55,652 nt of DNA from CAYVUV01 sp964455095. Its GTDB lineage: Bacteria; Desulfobacterota; Binatia; HRBIN30; CADEER01. Location: positions 1 to 55,652 of the forward strand of contig CAYVUV010000190.1 in the NCBI GenBank assembly GCA_964455095.1, in the 5' to 3' direction. Positions within the stretch are counted from its first letter, which is position 1. Every line of letters starts with the position of its first letter. A program made the position numbers and the translations under genes. Below, piece after piece: positions 16,690 to 24,646 of the stretch. The notes under the pieces were generated by a model that saw nothing but the letters and a program-made list of their open reading frames with translations, made no database searches and had not been told where the DNA came from.

Positions 16690-18140
16690 GCCTGCGTCCC
16701 TCCGACGGTCATGGCGTCGATCTTGATCGTCGGCAGGCCGACGCCAACCGGCACCGACTGCCCGTCCTTGCCGCAGGTTCCGATCCCCTCGTCCAGGCCG
16801 AGATCGTTGCCCACCATCGAGACGCGCGTCAGCGCGTCCGGTCCGCTGCCGATCAACGTCGCGCCTTTGACGGGCGTCGTGATGCGACCGTCCTCGATCA
16901 AGTACGCCTCGGTAGCGGAGAAGACGAACTTGCCGCTGGTGATGTCGACCTGGCCGCCGCCGAACGAGGCGGCGTAGAGGCCCTTCGGCACCGAGCGCAC
17001 GATGTCCTCCGGCGCCGACTCGCCCGACATCATGAACGTGTTGGTCATGCGCGGCATCGGCATGTGGGCGTAGCTTTCGCGGCGGCCGTTGCCGGTCGGC
17101 GCCATGCCCATCAGGCGGGCGTTGAGTCGGTCGTGCAGATAGCCGCGCAGGACGCCGTTCTCGATCAGCACCGTGCGGCCGGTCGGCGTGCCCTCGTCGT
17201 CGCAGTTGAGTGAACCGCGGCGGTTGGCGATGGTGCCGTCGTCGACGATGGTGCACAGCGGCGAGGCGACGACCTGGCCGATGCGATCGCTGAAGGCGGA
17301 GACCTTCTTGCGGTTGAAGTCGCCCTCGAGCCCGTGTCCGATCGCCTCGTGCAACAGCACGCCGGGCCAGCCGGGCCCGAGCACCACGGTCATCGAGCCC
17401 GCCGGCGCGTCGACCGCGCGCAGGTTGCGCAGCGCCTGGTCGGCGGCGACGCGCACCCAGTGCAGGTGGCGATCGTCTTCGGTCAGGAAGGAAAACTCCA
17501 CTCTCCCGCCGCCGCCGGACGTGCCTTGCTGGCGCTGGCCGTTCTCCTCCGCGATGCAGGTGACACTGAGGCGGATGAGCGGCTGCACATCGCCTACGAC
17601 GACGCCGGCGGAGTTCACGACCAGGACGATCTTCTGCTCGATGCCGATGCTGGCCATCACGTTGACGATGCGTGGGTCGTGCCGGCGCGCCGCGATGTCG
17701 ATCTGGTCGAGCAGGGCGATCTTCTTGGCCAGCTCGACCTCGAGCGGCGACTTCTCCAAGGCGTAGAGATCGTGCGCCGGGCGTGAGCCGTGGACGGCGA
17801 CGGACGTGGAGGTGCCACTGCCGTCAGCGATTGCCTGCGCCGTTTGCGCCGCCAATCGCAGGGTGTCGACCGAGACGTCATCGGTGTGTGCGCAGCCGGT
17901 TTTGTCGCCCGCGACGACGCGCACGCCGGCACCCTGGGAGATGTTCTTGACTGCCTTCTTGACCAACCCCTCCTCGAGCGCGAAGGCCTCCGAGGTGCGA
18001 AACTCGAAATACAGGTCGGCATAGTCGGCGCGGCGCGCGATGGCGTTGCCGATGGTGTCCTCGAGCACGTGCTCGTCGAGGGCGAACCGGTCGAGAAAGA
18101 AGTGCTTCGGCTCCGGCAATGTATTGGGGGCAGTCGGCAT
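16686..18140 (-). CDS. tldD: Metalloprotease TldD
   Basis: A 484-residue zinc protease subunit. The metal site is HEAIGHGLEGD (His264, His269 of a HExxxH-type motif), with the conserved downstream FSDRIGQ, IVDDGT and MPRMTNTFM segments and a C-terminal CGKDGQSVPVGVG. With TldE it degrades flexible peptides in the cytoplasm. It is co-translated with pmbA through a GTGA overlap, which fits their heterodimer. The ATG at 18140 follows a GTGAGGAT sequence. Confidence 0.94.
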   Translation of the reverse strand: MPTAPNTLPEPKHFFLDRFALDEHVLEDTIGNAIARRADYADLYFEFRTSEAFALEEGLVKKAVKNISQGAGVRVVAGDKTGCAHTDDVSVDTLRLAAQTAQAIADGSGTSTSVAVHGSRPAHDLYALEKSPLEVELAKKIALLDQIDIAARRHDPRIVNVMASIGIEQKIVLVVNSAGVVVGDVQPLIRLSVTCIAEENGQRQQGTSGGGGRVEFSFLTEDDRHLHWVRVAADQALRNLRAVDAPAGSMTVVLGPGWPGVLLHEAIGHGLEGDFNRKKVSAFSDRIGQVVASPLCTIVDDGTIANRRGSLNCDDEGTPTGRTVLIENGVLRGYLHDRLNARLMGMAPTGNGRRESYAHMPMPRMTNTFMMSGESAPEDIVRSVPKGLYAASFGGGQVDITSGKFVFSATEAYLIEDGRITTPVKGATLIGSGPDALTRVSMVGNDLGLDEGIGTCGKDGQSVPVGVGLPTIKIDAMTVGGTQA

Positions 18141-18216
18141 GCGGGGATCCTCACTTTTGTGGCTGTGCTTCCAGAGGTAGCACAGACCCGTGCCCCCAAC
18201 TATGGGCCCCCGTGTG

Positions 18217-18651
18217 TCAGGTCGGGGTCACGGCGGTGCTGTCGGCCACGACCTCGCCGCAGGTGAGCTGGCCGCTTGCCAGCGCGCGCACCACGGCGCG
18301 GTCGCCGGCGAGGAAATCGAGCCCTTCCAGGTCGCCAAGTGGCACCCAGCGGATGTCGGCGAAGGCGCGGTTGACCAAGGCGCCGGTGAACGCCGCGACG
18401 CGAAGGAACACCAACTCGATCGGTGACTGGCCGGCGTACGCGTGGCTGGCGCGCCACAGCTCGGCGCCGATCTGGGCGTCGATCGCGAGCTCCTCGCCGA
18501 GCTCGCGGCGCAGGCATTGCGCTGGGGTCTCGCCGGGCTCGCATTTACCGCCCGGAAACTCCCACTCGAGCGGGTGCGCGCCGCCGGGGGCGCGCTGGCA
18601 GACGAGCAGGTGGCCCCGGCGCGCGATGATCCCCGCGGCGACCTGCAGCAT
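18217..18651 (-). CDS. NUDIX hydrolase, MutT-like
   Basis: A 144-residue protein with a complete Nudix box: GGKCEPGETPAQCLRRELGEE (GX5EX7REUXEE pattern). The start MLQVAAGIIARRGHLLVCQR and WEFPGGK match MutT/8-oxo-dGTP or (deoxy)nucleoside triphosphate pyrophosphohydrolases that sanitise the nucleotide pool. The exact substrate is not decidable. The ATG at 18651 lies five bases after the stop of the SirB1-type gene, suggesting one operon; a longer in-frame extension is antisense shadow. Confidence 0.88.
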   Translation of the reverse strand: MLQVAAGIIARRGHLLVCQRAPGGAHPLEWEFPGGKCEPGETPAQCLRRELGEELAIDAQIGAELWRASHAYAGQSPIELVFLRVAAFTGALVNRAFADIRWVPLGDLEGLDFLAGDRAVVRALASGQLTCGEVVADSTAVTPT

Positions 18652-18656
18652 GCGCC

Positions 18657-19493
18657 TCAGTGCAACTGTGCCGCTTGGCGGCGCAGCTGAATCAGGGCGG
18701 CGCGCAACGTGTCGGCGTGCTCGTCGTGCGGCACCAGGGCGAGATAGCGCTCGAGGTCGGCCGCGGCAGCGGCGTGGCACTCGAGCTGCTGATAGAGCAG
18801 GCCGCGGTCGCGCAGCTCGTGCAGGTTGTCGGGCGCCAACAGCAGATTGCGCTCGCAACACGACAGCGCGCCGTCAAATTCCTTGGCCTCGAGATAGATT
18901 TGCTTCAGGTTGCTGAGCATGCGCACCAGGATCTCCTTCGGCGCGGCAGGCCGCAGGTGGTGCGCATCGAGCTCGGCCGCGTCGCCCATCACCGCGCGCA
19001 GGCGCTCGTGGCACTGCTCCTCCGTCAGTACGACACCGAAGAACGGGTCGATGATGATGTCGCGCTCACCGCCCGCATATTTGGCGAGGAAGTGGCCCGG
19101 AAACCCCACACCGTGCACCGGCAGGCCGAGTCGCCGGCCGACCTCGGTGTACACCAGTGCCAACGTGATCGGGATGCCGGTGCGTCGCTCGAGCACCTCG
19201 TTGAGGAAGCTGTTGCGGCGGTCGTAGTAATGGTCCTGGTTGCCGGCGAAGCCCTGTTCGACGAACAGGAACCGATTCAGCGCCGCCACCCGCGCGACGT
19301 CGCCCCGCTCGCTCTGCAGACAGGGGCGGGCCGCGTCGGCCAGCGCGTCGAGACGCCGCACATAGACATCGACGTCGAGCCCCGGATACGCCTCCGCCGC
19401 GATGAGCAGCGCCGCCTCGCCGAGGTCGATGGCGTCCTCCGGGCCGGTGGCGAGAGCGGCAAAGCGCTCGCGGGCGCTGGGGCGGTGCGACAT
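18657..19493 (-). CDS. SirB1 family protein (transglutaminase-like with TPR)
   Basis: A 278-residue cytoplasmic protein. The core NSFLNEVLERRTGIPITLALVY and GVGFPGHFLAKY are the SirB1/YchA signature of the transglutaminase-like fold. The C-terminal third (from about residue 185) is a helical tetratricopeptide region (LKQIYLEAKEFDGALSCCERNLLL). The function of the family is not settled; the Cys-His-Asp triad of active transglutaminases is not clearly present. It heads a two-gene unit with the NUDIX gene. Confidence 0.85.
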   Translation of the reverse strand: MSHRPSARERFAALATGPEDAIDLGEAALLIAAEAYPGLDVDVYVRRLDALADAARPCLQSERGDVARVAALNRFLFVEQGFAGNQDHYYDRRNSFLNEVLERRTGIPITLALVYTEVGRRLGLPVHGVGFPGHFLAKYAGGERDIIIDPFFGVVLTEEQCHERLRAVMGDAAELDAHHLRPAAPKEILVRMLSNLKQIYLEAKEFDGALSCCERNLLLAPDNLHELRDRGLLYQQLECHAAAAADLERYLALVPHDEHADTLRAALIQLRRQAAQLH

Positions 19494-19607
19494 GCCACGC
19501 TCTTAGCCCAGCTGCCCAGCAGGGGGCAATGCGTCGGCGACCCGAACCGAGGGGGGAGTCAGGGGAGGGAATGGACAGGGCGCCGGGCGCTAGTATAGGG
19601 GTGCGGC

Positions 19608-20633
19608 ATGGCGAATGGCGGCGGCAGAGGGGTGCCCTCTGGTCTGCTCAGTGTATTGGACCGTGACGGCCCGCTCATCATCCTGCCGCACGACAACCCC
19701 GACCCGGATGCGCTGGCCAGTGCCGCGACGCTGAAGTTCATCGCGCGCCAGCTGTTGGAGAAGGACGCCACCATCGCGCTCGGCGGTTTCGTCGGCCGGG
19801 CGGAGAACCGCGCCATGCTGCGCTATCTGAACATTCCACTCGTGCCGGTGGCCGATCTGCCGTTGAGCGATCCGGCATCGATCGTCGCGTTGGTCGACAC
19901 GCAGCCCGGCCGGCAGAACAACTCGCTGCCCGCCGGCGTGCGCCCGGCGGTCGTCATCGATCACCACCCGACCTACACGGGCGCCGGGCCGCTGCCCTTT
20001 GCCGATTTGCGCCAGGGCTATGGGGCGACGTCGACGATCATGACCGAATACGTCATGGACTCGCGCCTGGAGCTCGAGCCGAAGATCGCCACGGCGCTTT
20101 TCTACGGCATCATGTCCGAGACGCAAGACCTCGGTCGCGAAGCGACCGAGCCCGACATGGAAGCCTGCCAGTTCCTCTACCCGTTCACCAACAAGCGCCG
20201 GCTGGCGAAGATCGAGAACGCGCGCGTGCCGCGCGAATACTTCTGCGGGTTTCGCGATGCGATCCAGGAAGCGGTGATCTACGACCGGGCGATCATCTCG
20301 GTGCTCGGCGACATGCGCTACCCGGACATGGTCGCGGAGATGGCCGACCTGCTGCTGCGCCTGGACGAAGTCGATTGGGCGGCGGCGATCGGCCACTACC
20401 AGAACGCGGTGTACGTGTCGTTGCGCACCATGCACCGCGACGTCAACGCCGGGGAGCTGTTGCAGCGGGTGCTGGGCAGCGACCACGCCGGCGGCCACGA
20501 CATGATTGCCGGCGGGCGCGTCAGGGTGCCGCACGGCGCCGTGGGCTGGGAGCGGGCGGCGCTGGACATCAAAGAGCGCCTGCTCGATGCCATCGGCATG
20601 GCCGGCGCCGACGGGCGTCCGCTGGTCGATTGA
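19608..20633 (+). CDS. DHH family phosphoesterase (NrnA/RecJ-like)
   Basis: A 341-residue protein with a DHH domain: PHDNPDPDALAS (His28, Asp34 region), VDTQP (Asp97) and IDHHP (Asp118-His119-His120) supply the manganese ligands. A DHHA1 domain ends with GGHDMIAGG, a variant of the usual GGHxxAAG. Relatives degrade nanoRNA, pAp or cyclic dinucleotide products such as pGpG and pApA. The exact substrate is open. It is a single gene facing away from the SirB1 gene; the 200 bases after it contain a promoter for the next operon. Confidence 0.88.
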   Translation: MANGGGRGVPSGLLSVLDRDGPLIILPHDNPDPDALASAATLKFIARQLLEKDATIALGGFVGRAENRAMLRYLNIPLVPVADLPLSDPASIVALVDTQPGRQNNSLPAGVRPAVVIDHHPTYTGAGPLPFADLRQGYGATSTIMTEYVMDSRLELEPKIATALFYGIMSETQDLGREATEPDMEACQFLYPFTNKRRLAKIENARVPREYFCGFRDAIQEAVIYDRAIISVLGDMRYPDMVAEMADLLLRLDEVDWAAAIGHYQNAVYVSLRTMHRDVNAGELLQRVLGSDHAGGHDMIAGGRVRVPHGAVGWERAALDIKERLLDAIGMAGADGRPLVD

Positions 20634-20662
20634 CTGCGTGGCGCCGCGTGCCTGCAGCTGCG

Positions 20663-20691
20663 TTGACAACGCCAGGTGGCGATGGTAGCGC
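20663..20691 (+). promoter_or_regulatory. Predicted promoter for the HMGCS-like/thiolase/acyl-CoA dehydrogenase operon
   Basis: TTGACA (20663-20668), 17 bases, then TAGCGC (20686-20691), about 140 bases before the first gene. The -35 is perfect and the -10 poor by the standard consensus, but the same TAGC-type -10 occurs before nuoA. Confidence 0.35.
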
Positions 20692-20832
20692 CACGGCTGC
20701 GGAAGCTCGACGTGACCGACCGCCTTCCGCGTTGAAAGCCCCTTCGCACCGAGAGAGAAGGACCAGCGCCAGCGCGCGGTATTCGGCGCCGACCGGGGCG
20801 CAGTGCTGCGACAACAAGAGGACCCGAAACGC

Positions 20833-22233
20833 ATGGCAGGGATCGTCGGATTCGGAACGTATATCCCGCGTTACCGGCTCCCGCGCGAGGTGATCGCGAA
20901 GGAGTGGGGCCAACCGTCCATGGGCGGCGAGAAGGCGGTTGCCAGCCATGACGAGGACAGCCTGACGCTGGCGGTGAACGCGACCCTCAACGCGCTGCCC
21001 GACGGCGCCGAACCGGTGGACGCGGTCTTCTTCGCTTCGACCACGCCGCCGTATCGCGAGAAGCAGGCCGCCGCGACCGTCGCCATGGTGCTGGACGCCG
21101 GCTCGGCGGTGCGCACGGTCGATTTTGCCGACAGCCTGCGCGCCGGGACCTCGGCCTTGATCGCCGCCGCCGACGCGGTGAACGGCGGGGTGCAGCGCGC
21201 CGTGGTCTGCAGCGGCGACTGCCGCATGGGCGAACCCGACAGCCTGGCCGAGCAGAACTACGGCGACGCAGGTGCCGCGCTGGTGGTCGGCAGCGAGGGG
21301 GTGCTGGCGGAGATCGTCGGGACGTGCAGCGTCAGCGAGGAGTTCCACGGCACCTGGCGCAATGATCAGCAGGACTTCCTGCACGCGTTTCCCGGCGCCT
21401 TCGAGACCAAATTCGGCTACGCCCCGTTCGTCATCGCGGCGGCGCAGGGCGTGTTGGCGCAGACCGGAACCAAGCCCGAGCAGATCGCCCGGGCGGTGAT
21501 CGCCGCGCCCAACCCGCGCGCCGTGGCGGGCGTCGCCAAGAGCCTCGGGCTCGACGCGAAGAAGCAGGTGCACGATACGCTGTGGGCCGTGGTCGGCGAC
21601 ACCGGTACGGCGCAGCCGCTGGTGCTGCTGGCGGCCGCACTCGAGCATGCCAAGGCCGGCGATCTGCTGCTGCTGGTCAGCTATGGTGACGGCGCCGATG
21701 CGATCCTGCTGCGCGCCACCGAGGCACTCGCCCATTACCGCACGGCGCAGAGCCTCTTCTCACAGGTCGAGCGCAAGCGGCTGTTGCCCACCTACGGAAA
21801 GTACGCCCGCTTTCGCAAGCTGATCCGCAAGGAGACGGTGGCCGAAGACCTGTCGACGCCGGTGGTGCTGTTCCGCGATCGCAAGGCGGTGCTGTCGCTG
21901 TACGGCGGGCGCTGTCCGCAGTGCAGCACCGTGCAGTTCCCGCGCCCGCGCGTCTGCATCGAGTGCGGCCACCGCGACGGCATGGAAGAGCACAAGCTGG
22001 CGCGCCGCGGCACGTTGTTCACGTTCACCAACGACTACCTGCACGACTCGCCCGACTCGCCGACCACCCACGCGGTGGTGGAGCTGGACCGCGGCGGCCG
22101 CCTGTATCTGCAGCTCACCGACTGCGATGCCGACACGGTCGAGATCGACATGCCCGTCGAGCTCACCTTCCGCAAGTACCACGAGGGGTCGGGGCTGAAT
22201 AACTACTTCTGGAAGGCGCGGCCGCTGTCCTGA
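20833..22233 (+). CDS. HMG-CoA synthase-like protein fused to a DUF35 OB-fold/zinc-ribbon domain
   Basis: A 466-residue two-domain protein. Residues 1-330 follow the archaeal-type HMG-CoA synthase/KAS III fold (GIVGFGTYIPRYRL start). Residues about 340-466 are a DUF35 module: a zinc ribbon CPQC...CIEC (about 361-380) and an OB fold. In archaea the synthase, a thiolase and a free DUF35 protein form one complex; here two of these parts are fused and a thiolase follows 13 bases downstream. Where archaeal HMG-CoA synthases read ACKAGT around the catalytic cysteine, this protein has SLRAGT (101-106), so the nucleophilic Cys appears to be missing. It may act as a scaffold or non-condensing subunit. 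The ATG at 20833 follows AAGAGGA. Confidence 0.8.
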   Translation: MAGIVGFGTYIPRYRLPREVIAKEWGQPSMGGEKAVASHDEDSLTLAVNATLNALPDGAEPVDAVFFASTTPPYREKQAAATVAMVLDAGSAVRTVDFADSLRAGTSALIAAADAVNGGVQRAVVCSGDCRMGEPDSLAEQNYGDAGAALVVGSEGVLAEIVGTCSVSEEFHGTWRNDQQDFLHAFPGAFETKFGYAPFVIAAAQGVLAQTGTKPEQIARAVIAAPNPRAVAGVAKSLGLDAKKQVHDTLWAVVGDTGTAQPLVLLAAALEHAKAGDLLLLVSYGDGADAILLRATEALAHYRTAQSLFSQVERKRLLPTYGKYARFRKLIRKETVAEDLSTPVVLFRDRKAVLSLYGGRCPQCSTVQFPRPRVCIECGHRDGMEEHKLARRGTLFTFTNDYLHDSPDSPTTHAVVELDRGGRLYLQLTDCDADTVEIDMPVELTFRKYHEGSGLNNYFWKARPLS

Positions 22234-22246
22234 GCGGAGGGAGACG

Positions 22247-23392
22247 ATGTCACTCAAGGACACCGTGGCGGTGATCGGCGCCGGCTGCTGCAAGTTCGGC
22301 GAGAACTATCACCAGAGCGCCGAGGACATGATCGTCGATGCGGCGCACGAAGCGTATGCCGACGCCGGCATCGAGCCGAGTCGCATTCAGGCCGCCTGGG
22401 TGGGGACGATGGCGTCGGGTTCGGCGGGCGTCGCGCTCGCCGATCCGCTCAAGCTGTTCGACATCCCGATCACGCGCGTCGAGAACTACTGCGCGTCGGG
22501 AATGGACGCCTTTCGCAACGCCTGCATGGCGGTGGCGGCGGGTATGTACGACGTGGTTCTCGCGCTCGGCTTCGAGAAGCTGCGCGACAGCGGGCAGCGC
22601 GGGCTCGGTGCCGCGGCGTCACATCCGCATCCGGTCATTGGCCACGGCACTACGGCGCCGACGCTGTTCGCGCTGGCGGCCAACCGCTACTTCCGCACGT
22701 ACGGCATCGGCAAGGACGCCCTGGCCAAGGTGGCGGTCAAGAATCACCACAACGGCACGCTGAATCCCAAGGCCCACTTTCGCATGGAGGTGACCGAGGA
22801 CCAGGTGCTCGGCGCGCCGCTGATCTGCAGTCCGCTCGGGTTGTTCGACTGTTGCCCGACGACCGATGGCGCGGCGGCGGTGATCGTCTGTCGCAAGGAT
22901 CTGGCGAAGCAGTTGCGCCCCGACCCGTTGACCGTGCGCGGCATCGGCCTCGCGGTGACGTCAGGCGAGCCGTACTTGAAGCCCAACTTCGCCTACACCG
23001 GCTTTCCCGCCACGACGCTCGCGGCGCAGTCTGCCTATCAGCAGGCCGGCGTCGCGGTCGGCGATATCGATCTCGCGGAAGTGCACGACTGCTTTACGAT
23101 CACCGAGATCCTGAACTACGAGGACCTCGGTTTCTGCGCGCGCGGCGAGGGGGCGCGTTTCGTCGCCGAGGGCCGCGCCGCGATCGGCGGCGAGTTGCCC
23201 GTGAACCCGAGCGGCGGGCTCAAGTCGTCCGGCCACCCCATCGGGGCAACCGGCATTCGCATGATCTACGAAGTGAGCCAGCACTTGTGGAACAAAGCGG
23301 GCGCGCGCCAGGTGCAGGGAGCCGAGGTCGGCCTGGCGCACAACCTGGGCGGCCCCGGCGCCGTTGGGTGCGTGACCATTCTGTCGAATTGA
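22247..23392 (+). CDS. Thiolase family protein (SCP2-type acetyl-CoA acetyltransferase)
   Basis: A 381-residue thiolase of the SCP-x/lipid-transfer branch. The acylated Cys lies in ENYCASGMDA (Cys82), a His in EVHDCFTITE, and GHPIGATG is the conserved C-terminal motif. The last active-site Cys found in biosynthetic thiolases is replaced in HNLGGPGAVG, as usual in this branch. Such enzymes cleave 3-oxoacyl-CoA or act with a DUF35 partner in retro-aldol or thiolytic steps of branched-chain or sterol side chains. The upstream gene carries the DUF35 partner domain. GGAGGGAG precedes the ATG. Confidence 0.88.
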   Translation: MSLKDTVAVIGAGCCKFGENYHQSAEDMIVDAAHEAYADAGIEPSRIQAAWVGTMASGSAGVALADPLKLFDIPITRVENYCASGMDAFRNACMAVAAGMYDVVLALGFEKLRDSGQRGLGAAASHPHPVIGHGTTAPTLFALAANRYFRTYGIGKDALAKVAVKNHHNGTLNPKAHFRMEVTEDQVLGAPLICSPLGLFDCCPTTDGAAAVIVCRKDLAKQLRPDPLTVRGIGLAVTSGEPYLKPNFAYTGFPATTLAAQSAYQQAGVAVGDIDLAEVHDCFTITEILNYEDLGFCARGEGARFVAEGRAAIGGELPVNPSGGLKSSGHPIGATGIRMIYEVSQHLWNKAGARQVQGAEVGLAHNLGGPGAVGCVTILSN

Positions 23393-23444
23393 GCGCGGTG
23401 CGATCGGACCACCGGTCGCACCGCGACACTGCAGGGGAGGAAGC

Positions 23445-24605
23445 ATGGATTTTGGTTTCAGCGAAGAGCAGGAGATGCTGCGACAGAGCGCGCGCGAGTT
23501 TCTCAACAGCGAGTGCGCCATGCCGTACGTGCGCGAGATGATGGAGAACGATCGCGGCTACAGTGAGGACCAGTGGAAGAAGATGGCCGACCTGGGCTGG
23601 GTCGGGCTCATCATTCCCGAGGAGTTCGGCGGCGCTGGCCTGAACATGGTCGACATGGTCGTGGTGCTCGAGGAGATGGGGCGCGCCGTCATGCCGGGGC
23701 CGTTCTTTGCCTCGGCGATTCTCGGCGGCATGGCGATTGCCCTCGGCGGCAGCGCCGAGCAGAAGCAGCGCTATCTGCCCGACCTGGCGACGGGCAAGAT
23801 CAAGGCGACGTTGGCGCAGGTCGAGGAGAGCGGGCGCTGGGATGCCGAAGGCATCGCGTTGCCGGCCAAAGCGGCCGGCAAGGGTTTTGCGATTTCGGGC
23901 ACGAAGCTCTTCGTGCACGATGCGCACAACGCCGATGTCCTGGTTGTGCCGGTGCGCACCGGGGGCGCCGGCACCGACGGCATCACGATGCTGCTCGTCG
24001 ATGCGAAGGCGAAGGGCGTTTCGATCCGCTTGCTCAAGACGATGGACCAGACGCGCAAGCTCTGCGAGGTGCAGTTCGATGGCGTGTCGGTCGGCAGTGA
24101 CTCCGTGCTCGGTCAGGTCGGGCAGGGCTGGCCGTTGCTCGACCGGCTGATCGACTCCGCCAAGGTCGCCATGTGCGCCGAGATGTGCGGCGGCGCGCAG
24201 CGTGTGCTCGAGATGAGCGTCGAGTACGCCAAGGTGCGCGAGCAGTTCGGCAAGCCGATCGGCAGCTTCCAGGCCATCCAGCACAAGTGCGCCAACATGA
24301 TGGTGCAGGTGGAGAGCGCCAAGTCGGCGACCTACTACGCTGCCTGGGCCGTGGCGAACGACGTGCCCGAGGCGCACCTGGCCGCGTGCATGGCGAAGGC
24401 GTACTGCTCCGATGCGTACCGCTTCGTCGCCGCTGAAGGGATCCAGATCCACGGCGGCATCGGCTTCACCTGGGAGCACGACATGCACTTGTATTTCAAG
24501 CGCGCCAAGGGCTCCGAGGTGACGTTCGGCGACGCGACGTGGAACCGCGAGCTGGTCGCACAGGTCGTGCTCGATCAGCCGGAAGGCGTCGCGGCGCAAG
24601 CCTGA
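23445..24605 (+). CDS. Acyl-CoA dehydrogenase
   Basis: A 386-residue FAD-dependent acyl-CoA dehydrogenase. It begins MDFGFSEEQEMLRQSAREFL. The middle beta domain and the C-terminal helices carry REQFGKPIGSFQAIQH and QIHGGIGFTWEHDMHLYFKRA, where the Glu of TWEH is the expected catalytic base. The sequence style is that of the FadE group active on branched or cyclic acyl-CoA. It introduces the alpha-beta double bond and passes electrons to ETF. It is the third gene after the HMGCS-like fusion and thiolase, completing a small beta-oxidation-type unit. AGGGGAGG precedes the ATG. Confidence 0.93.
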   Translation: MDFGFSEEQEMLRQSAREFLNSECAMPYVREMMENDRGYSEDQWKKMADLGWVGLIIPEEFGGAGLNMVDMVVVLEEMGRAVMPGPFFASAILGGMAIALGGSAEQKQRYLPDLATGKIKATLAQVEESGRWDAEGIALPAKAAGKGFAISGTKLFVHDAHNADVLVVPVRTGGAGTDGITMLLVDAKAKGVSIRLLKTMDQTRKLCEVQFDGVSVGSDSVLGQVGQGWPLLDRLIDSAKVAMCAEMCGGAQRVLEMSVEYAKVREQFGKPIGSFQAIQHKCANMMVQVESAKSATYYAAWAVANDVPEAHLAACMAKAYCSDAYRFVAAEGIQIHGGIGFTWEHDMHLYFKRAKGSEVTFGDATWNRELVAQVVLDQPEGVAAQA

Positions 24606-24616
24606 CCGAGCGCAGC

Positions 24617-24646
24617 GCCCGCGACCTGATCCGTCAGGCCGCGGGC
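24617..24646. terminator. Hairpin between convergent genes, possible bidirectional terminator
   Basis: GCCCGCG (24617-24623) pairs with CGCGGGC (24640-24646), and inside it CCTGA pairs with TCAGG around a TCCG loop. It spans the end of the acyl-CoA dehydrogenase operon and the stop of the convergent gene. There is no T-tract, so termination is only suggested by shape and position. Confidence 0.4.

Noticed and set aside
16690..17256. N-terminal extension of the pmbA frame into tldD
   Set aside because: The extension is low-complexity Arg/His-rich, while the GTG at 16689 gives the normal start and a four-base overlap with tldD.
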